Shown piece after piece: positions 39,393-49,049 of a stretch of DNA of 64,000 bases. Origin of the DNA: G036327475 sp036327475 (GTDB lineage Bacteria; Pseudomonadota; Gammaproteobacteria; Enterobacterales; Enterobacteriaceae). The stretch is taken from contig NZ_CP132913.1 in NCBI RefSeq assembly GCF_036327475.1, forward strand, positions 186,001 through 250,000, read 5' to 3'. The position numbers and the translations under genes were made by a program. Every line of letters begins with the position of its first letter. Within the stretch, counting starts at the first letter, position 1. The notes beneath the pieces were generated by a model. It was given only the letters and a program-made list of their open reading frames with translations. It was not told where the DNA came from and did no database searches.

Positions 39393-41537
39393 TTAGCCTT
39401 CCGCCTGTTTCGACTGAATGGCGGTCAGCGCGATCGTATAAACGATATCGTCCACCAGCGCGCCACGCGAGAGGTCGTTGACCGGCTTGCGCATCCCTTG
39501 CAGCATCGGGCCGATAGAGATCAGGTCCGCCGAACGCTGTACCGCTTTATAAGTGGTATTACCAGTGTTCAGGTCAGGGAAGATAAAGACCGTCGCCTGA
39601 CCCGCTACCGGTGAGTTGGGTGCTTTCAACAGCGCGACATCGGCCATAATGGCGGCGTCATACTGCAGCGGGCCGTCGATGACCAGATCCGGGCGCTTTT
39701 CCTGCACCAGGCGCGTGGCTTCACGCACTTTTTCGACGTCGCCGCCGGCACCGGAGTTGCCCGTCGAGTAAGAGATCATCGCAACGCGCGGCTCAATACC
39801 AAAGGCGGCAGCGGAGTCGGCCGACTGAATGGCGATTTCTGCCAGCTGCTCGGAGGTCGGATCCGGGTTGATGGCACAGTCGCCATATACCAGCACCTGC
39901 TCAGGCAGCAGCATGAAGAACACCGACGACACTAGCGAACTTCCTGGAGCAGTCTTGATAAGTTGCAGCGGCGGGCGGATGGTATTGGCCGTGGTATGCA
40001 CCGCCCCTGACACCAGGCCGTCCACCTCGCTCTGCTCCAGCATCAGCGTGCCAAGCACTACGTTATCTTCCAGCTGTTCGCGCGCCACCACTTCGGTCAT
40101 GCCCTTGCTTTTGCGCAGCTCGACCAGCCGTGCGACATATTTCTCGCGCGCCACTTCCGGATCGATGATTTCGATGCCGTCGCCGAGCGTAACGCCCTGT
40201 ACCGCGGCCACACGCTGAATTTCATCGGGGTTGCCCAATAGCACGCAGTGGGCAATACCGCGCTCGGCGCAAATGGATGCCGCATTGACAGTGCGCGGCT
40301 CATTGCCTTCCGGCAGCACGATGCGTTTGCCTGCTTGACGTGCCAGCTCGGTCAACTGATAGCGGAACGCCGGTGGCGACAGGCGGCGCGAATGTTCGGA
40401 GCTGGCGGATAGGGATTCAATCCAGGTATTATCGATGTGGCCCGCGACATAGTTTTGCAATTTTTCCACCCGGCTATGGTCGTCAGCCGGCACTTCCAGG
40501 CTGACGCTCTGTAGGTTGAGTGACGTCTGCCATGTATTGGTCTGCACGGCAAACATCGGCAGACCGGTCTGGAAGGCGCGTTCACACAACTGCCGAATGC
40601 GCGGATCGATATCATAGCCGCCGGTCAACAGCATCGCGCCGATTTCCACTCCGTTCATCGCGGCGAGACAGGCGGCGACCAGCACATCGGGACGGTCGGC
40701 GGAGGTCACCAGCAGTGAACCTCGGCGGAAATGTTCCAGCATGTTCGGCAGGCTGCGCGCGCAGAAGGTGACGGATTTCACGCGGCGGGTCTGAATTTCC
40801 CCTTCGTAAATAATGGTGGCACCTAAATGGCTGGCTATGTCAATGGCGCGCGTGGCGATGAGATCGGAATTCCACGGGATGCAGCCCAGCACCGGCAGCG
40901 GGCTATTTTCAAGCAGCAGGTTCGGATCCACGTTGGTAACGCTGGCCTTGCTGGAGTCGTCGAAAATTTCCGACAGGTCAGGACGGGTGTGACCTTGCTC
41001 ATCTACCGGCGCGTTCAATTTATTGACGATAACGCCGGTAATGTTTTTATTTTTTCTGCCGCCGAAGCTTAAGCGTACCAGCTCGATGCGTTCTTTCAAT
41101 TGGTCTGGCGAGTTGTTGCCCAGCGAGAGCACGAAAACGATTTCGGCGCTCAGTGTGCGGGCGATTTCATAGTTCAGCGCGGTAGCGAACTGGTGTTTAC
41201 GCGTGGGCACCAATCCTTCCACCAGAACCACTTCCGCTTCTTTGGTGTTGGCATGATAGTGGGCAATGATCTCTTCCATCAGCACGTCTTGCTGGTTGGA
41301 GCCCAGCAGAGATTCCACATGACTCATGGTTATGGGTTCGGCGAAGGGAATGGTAGAATTGGTGCGGATAATACGGGTGGTGGCGTCGAGGGTATCATCA
41401 CCAGATCGGGACTGGGCGATGGGTTTGAACACGCTTAGGCTCACTCCCTTTTGTTCCATGGCACGGATTACGCCGAGGCTAACGCTGGTCAGACCGACGC
41501 TGGTGCCGGTAGGGATCAACATGATTGTGCGGGACAC
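39393..41537 (-). CDS. pta: Phosphate acetyltransferase
   Basis: Pta interconverts acetyl-CoA and acetyl phosphate. With AckA it gives ATP from acetate overflow and sets the acetyl phosphate level. The ORF has 714 residues, exactly the E. coli length. The N-terminal P-loop-like domain starts MSRTIMLIPTGTSVGLTSVS. A central DRTGG domain spans residues about 220-340. The C-terminal catalytic PTA domain holds ARQAGKRIVLPEGNEPRTVN, LVSGAVHTTANTIRPPLQ and SYSTGNSGAGGDVEKV. It follows ackA by 74 bp on the same strand and ends at a hairpin terminator. Confidence 0.98.
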   Translation of the reverse strand: MSRTIMLIPTGTSVGLTSVSLGVIRAMEQKGVSLSVFKPIAQSRSGDDTLDATTRIIRTNSTIPFAEPITMSHVESLLGSNQQDVLMEEIIAHYHANTKEAEVVLVEGLVPTRKHQFATALNYEIARTLSAEIVFVLSLGNNSPDQLKERIELVRLSFGGRKNKNITGVIVNKLNAPVDEQGHTRPDLSEIFDDSSKASVTNVDPNLLLENSPLPVLGCIPWNSDLIATRAIDIASHLGATIIYEGEIQTRRVKSVTFCARSLPNMLEHFRRGSLLVTSADRPDVLVAACLAAMNGVEIGAMLLTGGYDIDPRIRQLCERAFQTGLPMFAVQTNTWQTSLNLQSVSLEVPADDHSRVEKLQNYVAGHIDNTWIESLSASSEHSRRLSPPAFRYQLTELARQAGKRIVLPEGNEPRTVNAASICAERGIAHCVLLGNPDEIQRVAAVQGVTLGDGIEIIDPEVAREKYVARLVELRKSKGMTEVVAREQLEDNVVLGTLMLEQSEVDGLVSGAVHTTANTIRPPLQLIKTAPGSSLVSSVFFMLLPEQVLVYGDCAINPDPTSEQLAEIAIQSADSAAAFGIEPRVAMISYSTGNSGAGGDVEKVREATRLVQEKRPDLVIDGPLQYDAAIMADVALLKAPNSPVAGQATVFIFPDLNTGNTTYKAVQRSADLISIGPMLQGMRKPVNDLSRGALVDDIVYTIALTAIQSKQAEG

Positions 41538-41611
41538 GGCTAAACCTCTTTCAACGGTTGCTCGTTAGTCAAAAACAGCTCCGCCGGACAAAACTGGCAG
41601 GGAGATGAGAA

Positions 41612-42814
41612 TTATGCGGTCAGACGCGCGGCGTCCTGGGCGATGACCAATTCCTCGTTAGTTGGGATGACGATAGCTGGGCGGCTGGCGTCGACGGTGA
41701 TCACGCCAGCGTGGCCGAAACGCGCGGCCAAGTTGCGTTCGTGATCTACCTCGAAGCCCAGTAGCGCCAGTTTTTTCAGCGACAGTGCGCGCACCATCGC
41801 GGCGTTCTCGCCGATGCCGCCGGTAAAGATCACCGCATCCAACCGTCCGTCCATCAGCGCGCTATAGGAGCCGATGTACTTGGCCAGACGGTGGCAGTAA
41901 ACATCCATGGCACGGCGGGCGTCGGCTTTATCACGGTAGTTGTCTTCGACATAGCGACAGTCGCTGGTCACGCCAGTCAAGCCCAGCAGACCGGATTCTT
42001 TGGTCAACAGGGTGTTGATACGGGCGACTGACATGCCTAATACATCGTGTAAATGGAACACGATAGCCGGATCAATATCGCCGCTACGGGTACCCATCAC
42101 CAGGCCTTCCAACGGAGTCAGCCCCATGGACGTATCTACGCACTGTCCGTTTCGGATGGCAGAAACGGAGCCGCCGTTGCCTAAATGGCAGGTAATCACA
42201 TTAAACTGGTCAACCGGCTTGTTAAGCATCTTGGCCGCTTCGCGGCTGACATAAAAGTGGCTGGTGCCGTGGGCGCCGTAGCGGCGGATAGCATGTTCTT
42301 GATATAAGGAGTATGGCAGGGCATAAAGATACGATTCTTCCGGCATTGTCTGACAGAAAGCAGTATCAAAAACTGCTACATTCTTTTGTGCCAGCTGCGG
42401 AAATTCTTTCAGGACTTCGCGGATACCGACAAGATGCGCCGGATTATGCAGCGGCGCAAACGGGATGGAATCCTCGATGCCTTTTAATACCTCGTCATTG
42501 ATAATGACTGACTGTGTGAACCGTTCACCACCGTGTACGATGCGGTGGCCGATGGCGGTTAATTGTGTGGATAGTTCCGGTTTTTGTGCCAAAATAGTGT
42601 TAACGATAAAGTGCAGCACTTCACTGTGCGCGCTGCCGGTACCCAACACCGCTTCTTTCTTGACGCCGTCCATCTTCCATTTGATACGTGCTTCCGGTAG
42701 ATTGAAGCACTCGGCGAGACCGGAGATATGTTCTTCACCGTTGGCGGCATCGATAATGGCGAATTTCAAAGATGAACTGCCACAATTAAGAACTAGTACT
42801 AGTTTACTCGACAT
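41612..42814 (-). CDS. ackA: Acetate kinase
   Basis: AckA makes ATP and acetate from acetyl phosphate and ADP. The protein has 400 residues, as in E. coli. VLNCGSSSLKFA at the N-terminus, HRIVHGGERF, FDTAFCQTMP, YGAHGTSHFYVS, FTGGIGENAAMVR and the closing PTNEELVIAQDA motif are all intact. The ackA-pta order and strand are ancestral. The pair is retained while complex I and menaquinone genes are lost, so acetate formation may carry much of the energy metabolism. Confidence 0.98.
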   Translation of the reverse strand: MSSKLVLVLNCGSSSLKFAIIDAANGEEHISGLAECFNLPEARIKWKMDGVKKEAVLGTGSAHSEVLHFIVNTILAQKPELSTQLTAIGHRIVHGGERFTQSVIINDEVLKGIEDSIPFAPLHNPAHLVGIREVLKEFPQLAQKNVAVFDTAFCQTMPEESYLYALPYSLYQEHAIRRYGAHGTSHFYVSREAAKMLNKPVDQFNVITCHLGNGGSVSAIRNGQCVDTSMGLTPLEGLVMGTRSGDIDPAIVFHLHDVLGMSVARINTLLTKESGLLGLTGVTSDCRYVEDNYRDKADARRAMDVYCHRLAKYIGSYSALMDGRLDAVIFTGGIGENAAMVRALSLKKLALLGFEVDHERNLAARFGHAGVITVDASRPAIVIPTNEELVIAQDAARLTA

Positions 42815-43147
42815 GGAAGTACCTACTTGTTATGTGTGGTTAATAGTTCGTCAAACAGGCCTTAATCGTCGCGCATTCCGGCGCTGACATTCATGATTAA
42901 TACTATGGATGCGGTGAATTCGTTGTTATAATGTCGGCAATGCGCTCATGCGACCCTGATGTGTTAGCTCTATTCGGCTTTTGCCTGTTATAGCCGGCCT
43001 GAACGCGTGGCACCGCATGCTAAGCCACGTGGCACGGAATAGGATAACGAGAGACAGCGGTAAAAACAAAATATATTTAAGTGTTATAAAATGCTTATTG
43101 AAATTGTGCGAGGATTTTAATCATTGCTCATAAAGTTGAGAGCCGCT

Positions 43148-43562
43148 ATGTCGGCGCTCCCTTCTGATTCGGTAAGTTGGTAAAAAATTTTTAATGCGGA
43201 CAACACCATATGTGCCCGTCGAAAAGCCTGGTGCATATCTTCACTGAACACCGTGTGGTTCGCGCTACCTATTTCGGCGTGCACGACATGCCAGCGGTCG
43301 CGGTCTTTACCCTGAACTGGCAAATTGTCCTCGGAGGAGCAGCTCGGTCTCGCGGTGGCGACCCCTATCTTTGCCTGTAGCTTGCCGATAAGGCCTGCGG
43401 TGACTCGGCAGGCGGTCGGTTACGCCGACGCCTTTGTTATTGAACTAGTTCCACGAGATGCAGCAAAAGCTCAATGAGGCCGGCCAGGGGCTGACGTTGA
43501 TGGAAGAGGTACCGACCCATCAGATGTTGGCTGAAGTGTTAAAAGAGCATTTAAGCTACTAA
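43148..43562 (+). pseudogene. yfbV: UPF0208 membrane protein YfbV, remnant
   Basis: MSALPSDSVSW, stop, KIFNADN, then TEHRVVRATYFG and DMPAVAVFTLNWQIVLGG match YfbV (about 151 residues). PLFACSLPIR and MQQKLNEAGQGLTLMEEVPT, ending LKEHLSY at 43562, come in other frames. It is divergent from ackA, as in E. coli. Confidence 0.9.
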
Positions 43563-43729
43563 AGCGTTTCTGGATGACTTGTAAATTCTGCCGCTATAAA
43601 TATTTCATCCGGTTATGCTTTACATCAAATAAAGCGGGTTTTGTATTACTCTGGCGTTCAGCGCTATGCCATATCTGACGCCTGCGAACTTTCCTGTCGC
43701 GGCCAGGCTTTTAACACCAAGAGTGTTTT

Positions 43730-44190
43730 ATGGACATGACCAACGCCCAACAGATTATCTTGTCAAATCAATACAAAATGATGACCTTGCTTGACCCCGG
43801 CAACGGCGTATCGCCGATTGCAAACCATCGTCGAGCGCGGCTACGGTCTTCAAATGCGCGAGTTGGATCGCGATTTCGGCGCGTTGAGCGAAGAAGTTTA
43901 CCGTATTATCAATATCATGGAAATGCATCACGTCATGCAGATGTCCTGGTCCAATTTGAAGGACCGCCATGACATTAACGAACGCCGCCTGACGTTTTCG
44001 GTTTTGATGCCACTACGAATGCCCGCTGTTTTGACTATTGTCCGTTTTATGGTATTCACCGAAGAGCGCTATACCAACTTTGATTCCGGTACCCGCGGTT
44101 TCAACGCCTAGACAAAAATATGGGATAAATACCTGCGTATGTTGGCTGTCTGGCAGACCTGCCCGCGTCAATATCACCTGAGCACGGTGC
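43730..44190 (+). pseudogene. yfbU: UPF0304 protein YfbU, remnant
   Basis: MDMTNAQQIILSNQYKMMTL is followed by a frameshift and YRRLQTIVERGYGLQMRELD, ALSEEVYRIINIMEMHHVMQ, MSWSNLKDRHDINERRLTF and YTNFDSGTRGFNA. After a stop come WDKYLRMLAVW and CPRQYHLS. This covers nearly all of the 164-residue YfbU with about three lesions, so the gene looks recently lost. Confidence 0.95.
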
Positions 44191-44199
44191 AAATCATCG

Positions 44200-44575
44200 C
44201 AGCTTGTGTGCGGTTGAGGTTTATGGGACTTTGATCGATTCGTTGCCGGCGGTGGAACTGGCCTTGGGCAACTGGGCGTGGTGTCACAGCACACCGGAGG
44301 TAGAGGTGTGATATTATCCACAAAGCCGAAGAGATGATACAGCATGAATTTCATCTGCTGAAACGCTTTGAAGCCGAAACCATCGACGGCGTAAGCGCGC
44401 TACCGGGCGCACACGAGCTGTTGAACGACACCAACCACCTACAGTCTGATCTGTTTGCTGCACCAGTTGGTGGTGACGTATATCCTGGTGAGTCGCTGAG
44501 AGGCCGCCTGATTGCACAAAATAGTTTGAGCCCCCTCGCCGAGAGTTTTTATAACATACCGTAATGTCTGTATTA
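44200..44575 (+). pseudogene. yfbT: Sugar phosphatase YfbT (HAD family), remnant
   Basis: GTLIDSLPAVELALGNWAW matches YfbT GTLVDSLPAVERAWSNWA, keeping part of HAD motif I. HKAEEMIQHEFHLLKRFEAE and TIDGVSALPGAHELLND follow in other frames, and then a short piece near the GLSGLAAG region. More than half of the 216-residue protein is deleted. Confidence 0.85.
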
Positions 44576-44591
44576 AGACTGGGATGTTGAT

Positions 44592-45857
44592 ATGAGCGAC
44601 AGACTCCTCTGGGTGCTTGCCTGCTGCTGGCGGCGGTGGCGCTGTTTATCACTGGGAATGTGCATGGATGTGGTGACGCTCTTAGTTATTTTCGCCTTCG
44701 TGCTGAGCGAACGCTGACCCTGGCTGAAGCTACTGCTGGCTTCAGTGCCCCTACCTAACGTGCTTCTTATCGCCGTACTGTTCGTCATCGCCGACGAAGT
44801 GATAAGTACTGGCATTGCGCTGTCGGTGGGATGTGAACTGGCTAGCATGAATGGCTGGCAGCAGCGAGCTGCGCATGCTACTGCGATATTCGCTGGGCAG
44901 GTTTATGAGCTCAATCGGCGTGGCGGCCATCTTTATTCTGGTAGTGCTCAGCACGCGCAGTGTATGAAAACATCGCTGGGCCGGTTGATGATGCCTCTCA
45001 GTTTCGCCTGACTTATCAGCGGCATCACTGGTGGTGACGCCGCCCAATATGGCGCTCAATAGCGAACTGTTGCGCAACAATCTGCCAGCGTTCGGCTTTT
45101 TCGCGGCGACGCCGATCGGCTATCTGGTGCTTGGTACAGATTATATGGCGGTAGCCGTTTTGGCTGACGCCCCTGATGACGGTCGTTCCGGCTCGCCGCT
45201 TATCGACCGCTGACTAGATGACATGCGCCTGCGCGATCGCTAACGTTGGCGTAAGTTCCACCGGGTAACGTCAGCGCTGGCGGTAATACCTATCTGCGCC
45301 CGTGTGATGGATGCAGGCCAGGCGCGTGACATGGAAATGACGGAGGTCAGCCTGATCCAAGAACCGCTCTGTTGGGCCATAGCCTAAGAAAAGGTGACGT
45401 TTCGCAGCCGTTACGGACTGAATGTGGCTGGCGTCCGCCGCAACGGCGAGACGCTACTGGGTATGCTATCGACGAGCCGTTACAGCTGGGGGATATCCTG
45501 CTGGTGATAGGCGACTAAAAACGTATCCGGCAGTTACAGTCTCGCACGCGCGATTTCATCCTGCTCAATCTGCCGGCCGAAGTGGACCAGGTTGCATCGG
45601 CGGCCAGTCAGGCGCCCCATGCGCTGTTGGCGCTGGTGCTCATGGTCTGCATGATGACAACCGACATATTCCTAATCCTATTGTTGCTCTCGTCACCTGT
45701 CTGCTAATAGGCAAGTTTCGCTGTATCGATATGGACAGCGCCTATAAAGCGATCCACTGGCCGAGGCTCATTCTGATTGTTCGTATCGGCCTGCCGTTCA
45801 TCCTGTTAGTGGTGGCCGCGAGCGTGCCGGTGGTGCCGTTACTCCACCCTCTCTGAC
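44592..45857 (+). pseudogene. yfbS: SLC13-type permease with TrkA-C domains, YfbS, remnant
   Basis: Blocks in order and in changing frames include VVTLLVIFAFVLSER, VLLIAVLFVIADEVISTGIA, RLMMPLSFA, VTPPNMALNSELLRNNLPAF, MEMTEVSLIQEPL, RYGLNVAGVRRNGE, LGDILLVIGD, APHALLALVLMVCMM and GKFRCIDMDSAYKAIHWPRL. It ends VPVVPLLHPL. The family length is about 610 residues. About 420 codons remain, so there are internal deletions before the last helix. Confidence 0.93.
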
Positions 45858-45910
45858 TGGCCAGAGGCAGGTCATCTCTTCAGGCGAAGGCACGTTTTAG
45901 CAAGGTGACG

Positions 45911-46510
45911 CTACGGCGGCGAATCTTGGCTAATTTCATCCAGCGATAGGCTGAAGCTCGGGATAAACACCGTCTGGAAATAGTCCATCGCAGGGCTGTG
46001 CCGCTCGTTCAGCGTTTTTTCTAGGCGCGCCATCGCTATGGTAAATTCGGTATTGCCGGCGGAAATCTCCTCCAGACACTTGAGATAGGCGCACAGCGCA
46101 TCGGCCTGCTTGACTACGTCTTTCTCTTCCGGCAAGTAGTGCTGCTCGTCGATGAGCAGACGAAAATCCTCGCGTAGGGTTTCCGGGATCATATCTATCA
46201 GCTTTTGTTGGGCGATTTTTTCAATGTTTTTGTACTCGTGGGCGATTTGGGCGTTGTAATACTTAATGGGCGTCGGCATATCGCCGGTCAGCACTTCGCT
46301 GGCGTCGTGATACATTGCCAGCAGCGCAATACGCTCGGCATTCAGGTCAGCGCCGAATAGGCGATTATTGATGAGTGCCAGAACGTGTGCGATAAACGCC
46401 ACCTGCAGACTGTGCTCCGAGACATTTTCTGTACGCACATTGCGCATCAGCGGCCAGCGGTTAATCAGTTTTAGGCGTGACAGATGGGTGAAGAAGTGGC
46501 TTTGGGTCAT
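45911..46510 (-). CDS. yfbR: 5'-deoxynucleotidase YfbR
   Basis: YfbR is an HD-domain phosphatase that dephosphorylates deoxyribonucleoside 5'-monophosphates, including dUMP routes to thymidylate. The protein has 199 residues, the same as E. coli. The substrate-selecting pair Arg18-Trp19 and the metal ligands His33, His68-Asp69 and Asp137 are all present. It lies isolated between the yfbS and alaA remnants. Its retention with nupC and nrdAB points to sustained nucleotide salvage traffic. Confidence 0.96.
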   Translation of the reverse strand: MTQSHFFTHLSRLKLINRWPLMRNVRTENVSEHSLQVAFIAHVLALINNRLFGADLNAERIALLAMYHDASEVLTGDMPTPIKYYNAQIAHEYKNIEKIAQQKLIDMIPETLREDFRLLIDEQHYLPEEKDVVKQADALCAYLKCLEEISAGNTEFTIAMARLEKTLNERHSPAMDYFQTVFIPSFSLSLDEISQDSPP

Positions 46511-46668
46511 ATACGTTTCCAGAAAGACGCGACAACGGAAATGCTATTGTGCGCACCCGGCGGTGGATATGCAAATCTCCCGATCGCCGGCGCGCAGTCC
46601 TCTAACACTCGGCGCCGACTCGCGGTAGCTCTAGATATCTCTGCTGCTACGGCATCATCGGTAGGGCT

Positions 46669-47035
46669 CTATATTAGCTTGCCGTGGGCTTGTTGGTGAT
46701 AATGCTGCATAAAGCGGCTAAATTTACCGATGGCGGTTTCCGACTCACTGACCCGCGGCAATGTAACGACCAGCTTTGATCGTCATGGATACTGAAGCGT
46801 TTGGCGTTATGGGGATATCGTTGATAAGCTCCAAGGCCCAGTTCGCTACTCATATGGCCGTATGCCTGGTTGCATAACTCGCTGATGCTCTGATAACCGC
46901 CTAGGGCGGTCTGGAGCCATGCTGTACAGGCACATTGGCACACAGGCGCATCGACGCCAGCGTCTCCGGCCCTTAGATATAGCCTTTTGCGTGTTTCTTC
47001 TGGCCATTGAGTACCATCTAGCGCATGGCTGGCTA
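46669..47035 (-). pseudogene. alaA: Glutamate-pyruvate aminotransferase AlaA, C-terminal remnant
   Basis: On the minus strand QTALGGYQSISELCNQ, NAKRFSIHDDQSW, LVVTLPRVSESETAIGKFSR and FMQHYHQQAHGKL match the last 120 residues of AlaA. The stop is at 46669-46671. The PLP-lysine region and the N-terminal 280 residues are absent. Near 47035 the sequence passes directly into nuoM on the other strand, so lrhA and nuoA-nuoL are also gone. Confidence 0.92.
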
Positions 47036-47445
47036 CCGGACGCGCCCGCAGTCAGGCGCTTACCGCCGGTTCGGTGGACCTGGCGAGGATATTTCTGAAA
47101 ACCGCGGCCTACGGGATGCTGCGCTTTAGCATGCCGCTGTTTTCTCACGCCTCGCACCAGTTCACCTATATCGCCAATGTGGCTTGGGGTGGTTGGCATC
47201 TTTTACGGCGCCTGGATGGCGTTCTCGCGGGCCGATATCAAGCGCCTCATCGCCTACTCAGTTTCCTACATGGGCTTTGTGCTGATTGCCATCTACAGCG
47301 CCAGCCAGGTGGCCTATCGCGGCGCGGTGATACAGATGATCGCTCACTGTCTGTCAGTCGCCGGCATGTTCATTATTTGTAGTCAGCTGTATTGAGCGCC
47401 CGCACACCCGCGATATGCGCCAAATGGGAGGTCTGTGGAGCAGAG
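47036..47445 (+). pseudogene. nuoM: NADH dehydrogenase subunit NuoM, internal remnant fused to nuoN
   Basis: GSVDLARIFLKTAAYGMLRF matches NuoM GSVDLAGILLKTAAYGLLRF. WLGVVGIFYGAWMAFSRADI and KRLIAYSVSYMGFVLIAIYS follow, then GAVIQMIAHCLSVAGMFIIC and MRQMGGLWSRV. The N-terminal 270 and C-terminal 110 residues are missing. The ancestral Lys of the antiporter helix lies in a frameshifted stretch. Confidence 0.94.
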
Positions 47446-48745
47446 TGACTCCTCAACAACTGATCGCATTATTACCGCTGTTGATCGTGGGCTTAACGGT
47501 GGTGGTTTTGATGCTGTGCATTGCGTGGCGACGCAACGACTTTATCAACTCAACGCTGACAAGTCATCTGGCTAAACCTGGCGCTGCTGTCGCTGTGGTT
47601 CGTAGCGCAGAATGACACGATGGACGTGACACCGATGATGCGCGTCGACGGTTACTCCAGCTCTGCGCAGGGCTGGTACTGATTGGCTATCCTGGCGATC
47701 AGCGCGCTGGCCTATGTCTGGATGGTAGGCTATCTGGACAATTGCAATGAAATTTTATCCGCTGGTGCTGATCCTCGGTATTGAGATGATTTCGCTGTCG
47801 CTATTAGGTATGGTGGGTTATGCATTCCGCCAAAAGCGCTCGCTGGAAGTCAGCATTAAGTACACACTACTGTCCGCGGAGACGCCTCCTTCTTGCTGTT
47901 CGTATGGCGCTGGTGATACTAGAACTCTTCACCTGCTTTTCACCGGCATTGGCCAAACGCTTAACGACGGCATGTTGGCGCAACCGGTTCTGTTGGCTGG
48001 TTTCGGCATGATGATTGTCGGCGTCGGCTTCAAGCTGCTGCTGTCGCCGTTCCACCCGTGGACGCCAGATGTTTACCAGGGCGCGCTGGTGTCCACCTTC
48101 CTGGCGACCGCCAGTAAAATCACGATTTTCGCGGTGGTGATGCGCTTGTTCCTCTGCGCGCCGGTGACCAACAATGAAGTGGTGCGACTGGCGCTGGCTA
48201 TCATGAGCCTTCGCCTCAATGCTGTTCGGCAACCTGAATCAAACAGGTGCTGGGGATTATTCGTCCATTGCTCATCTTGGCCATTTGTTGGTAGGATTAA
48301 CCGCGGTACAGGCCCGCATACTGGCGCTGGAAACCGCCGGCATTTATCTGGCGGGTTATGTGTTCGCAAGCCTTGTGGCGTTCGGCGTAGTCAGCTTGAT
48401 GTCCAGTCCCCATACCGGCGAAGATTCGGATTTACTGTATTCCTACCGCAGTCTGTTTGGCATAAGCCACTGCTGTTGTCAGTGCTGACTGTGATGATGC
48501 TGTCGCTGGCGGGCATCACTATGACGCTCGGCTTTATCAGCAGTTCTACGTCATCGCGCTCAACGTGAATAGCCATCTGGGCTGGCTGACCGGTGCGGTG
48601 GTAGTTTGTACTGCTATCGGGCTATCTTACTACTTGCGTATCATGGTCAGCTTCTGCCTCGCGCCGCCGGAAAACCTGCGGCGCGATGCCCCATCCAATT
48701 GAGCACTGACCGCCGACTGGGTTATGGTGCTGATTTCCTCGCTGC
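47446..48745 (+). pseudogene. nuoN: NADH dehydrogenase subunit NuoN, remnant fused at both ends
   Basis: TPQQLIALLPLLIVGLTVVV opens the NuoN part. LILGIEMISLSLLGMVGYAF, RQKRSLEVSIKYTLLSAE, LLAGFGMMIVGVGFKLLLSP, ASKITIFAVVMRLFLCAPV, YSSIAHLGHLLVGLTAVQ, AFGVVSLMSSP and LSLAGITMTLGFI follow in order with many frameshifts. It ends at VMVLISSLLVL, fused to elaB. Complex I cannot be formed from this locus. Confidence 0.95.
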
Positions 48746-49020
48746 TGGTGTTGACGATGACGTTCAGCTCCTGTTCGAAACTCTGGACGAGGTGCTATCT
48801 TATTCCGTTGATAAAACTGATCAAAAGTATGTCTAGCTAAGTGCGCAGCAAGCCCTAGATGATATTAAAACGCGGATGAGCCAGGCGCGACACCCACTAT
48901 CTGAAAACCCGACAGGCAGTGAGTACCGCGGATGATTATTTGCAAGAAATCCCCTAGCACGGCGTCGGTATCGATGCCCTGGTTGTTCTGGTGGTAGGGC
49001 TGCTTTGGCACGCTGATATA
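48746..49020 (+). pseudogene. elaB: ElaB/YqjD-family inner-membrane ribosome-associated protein, remnant
   Basis: DDVQLLFETLDEVLSYSVDK and TDQKYV match ElaB DDLTLLSETLEEVLRSSGDP and ADQKYV. AQQALDDIKTRMSQA and the C-terminal GVGIDALVVLVVGLLW membrane anchor follow. The start codon is missing because the 5' end was deleted together with the end of nuoN. Stops occur in frame. Confidence 0.88.
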
Positions 49021-49049
49021 ACCCATCCCATTGTTTCAGTATTGAAATA

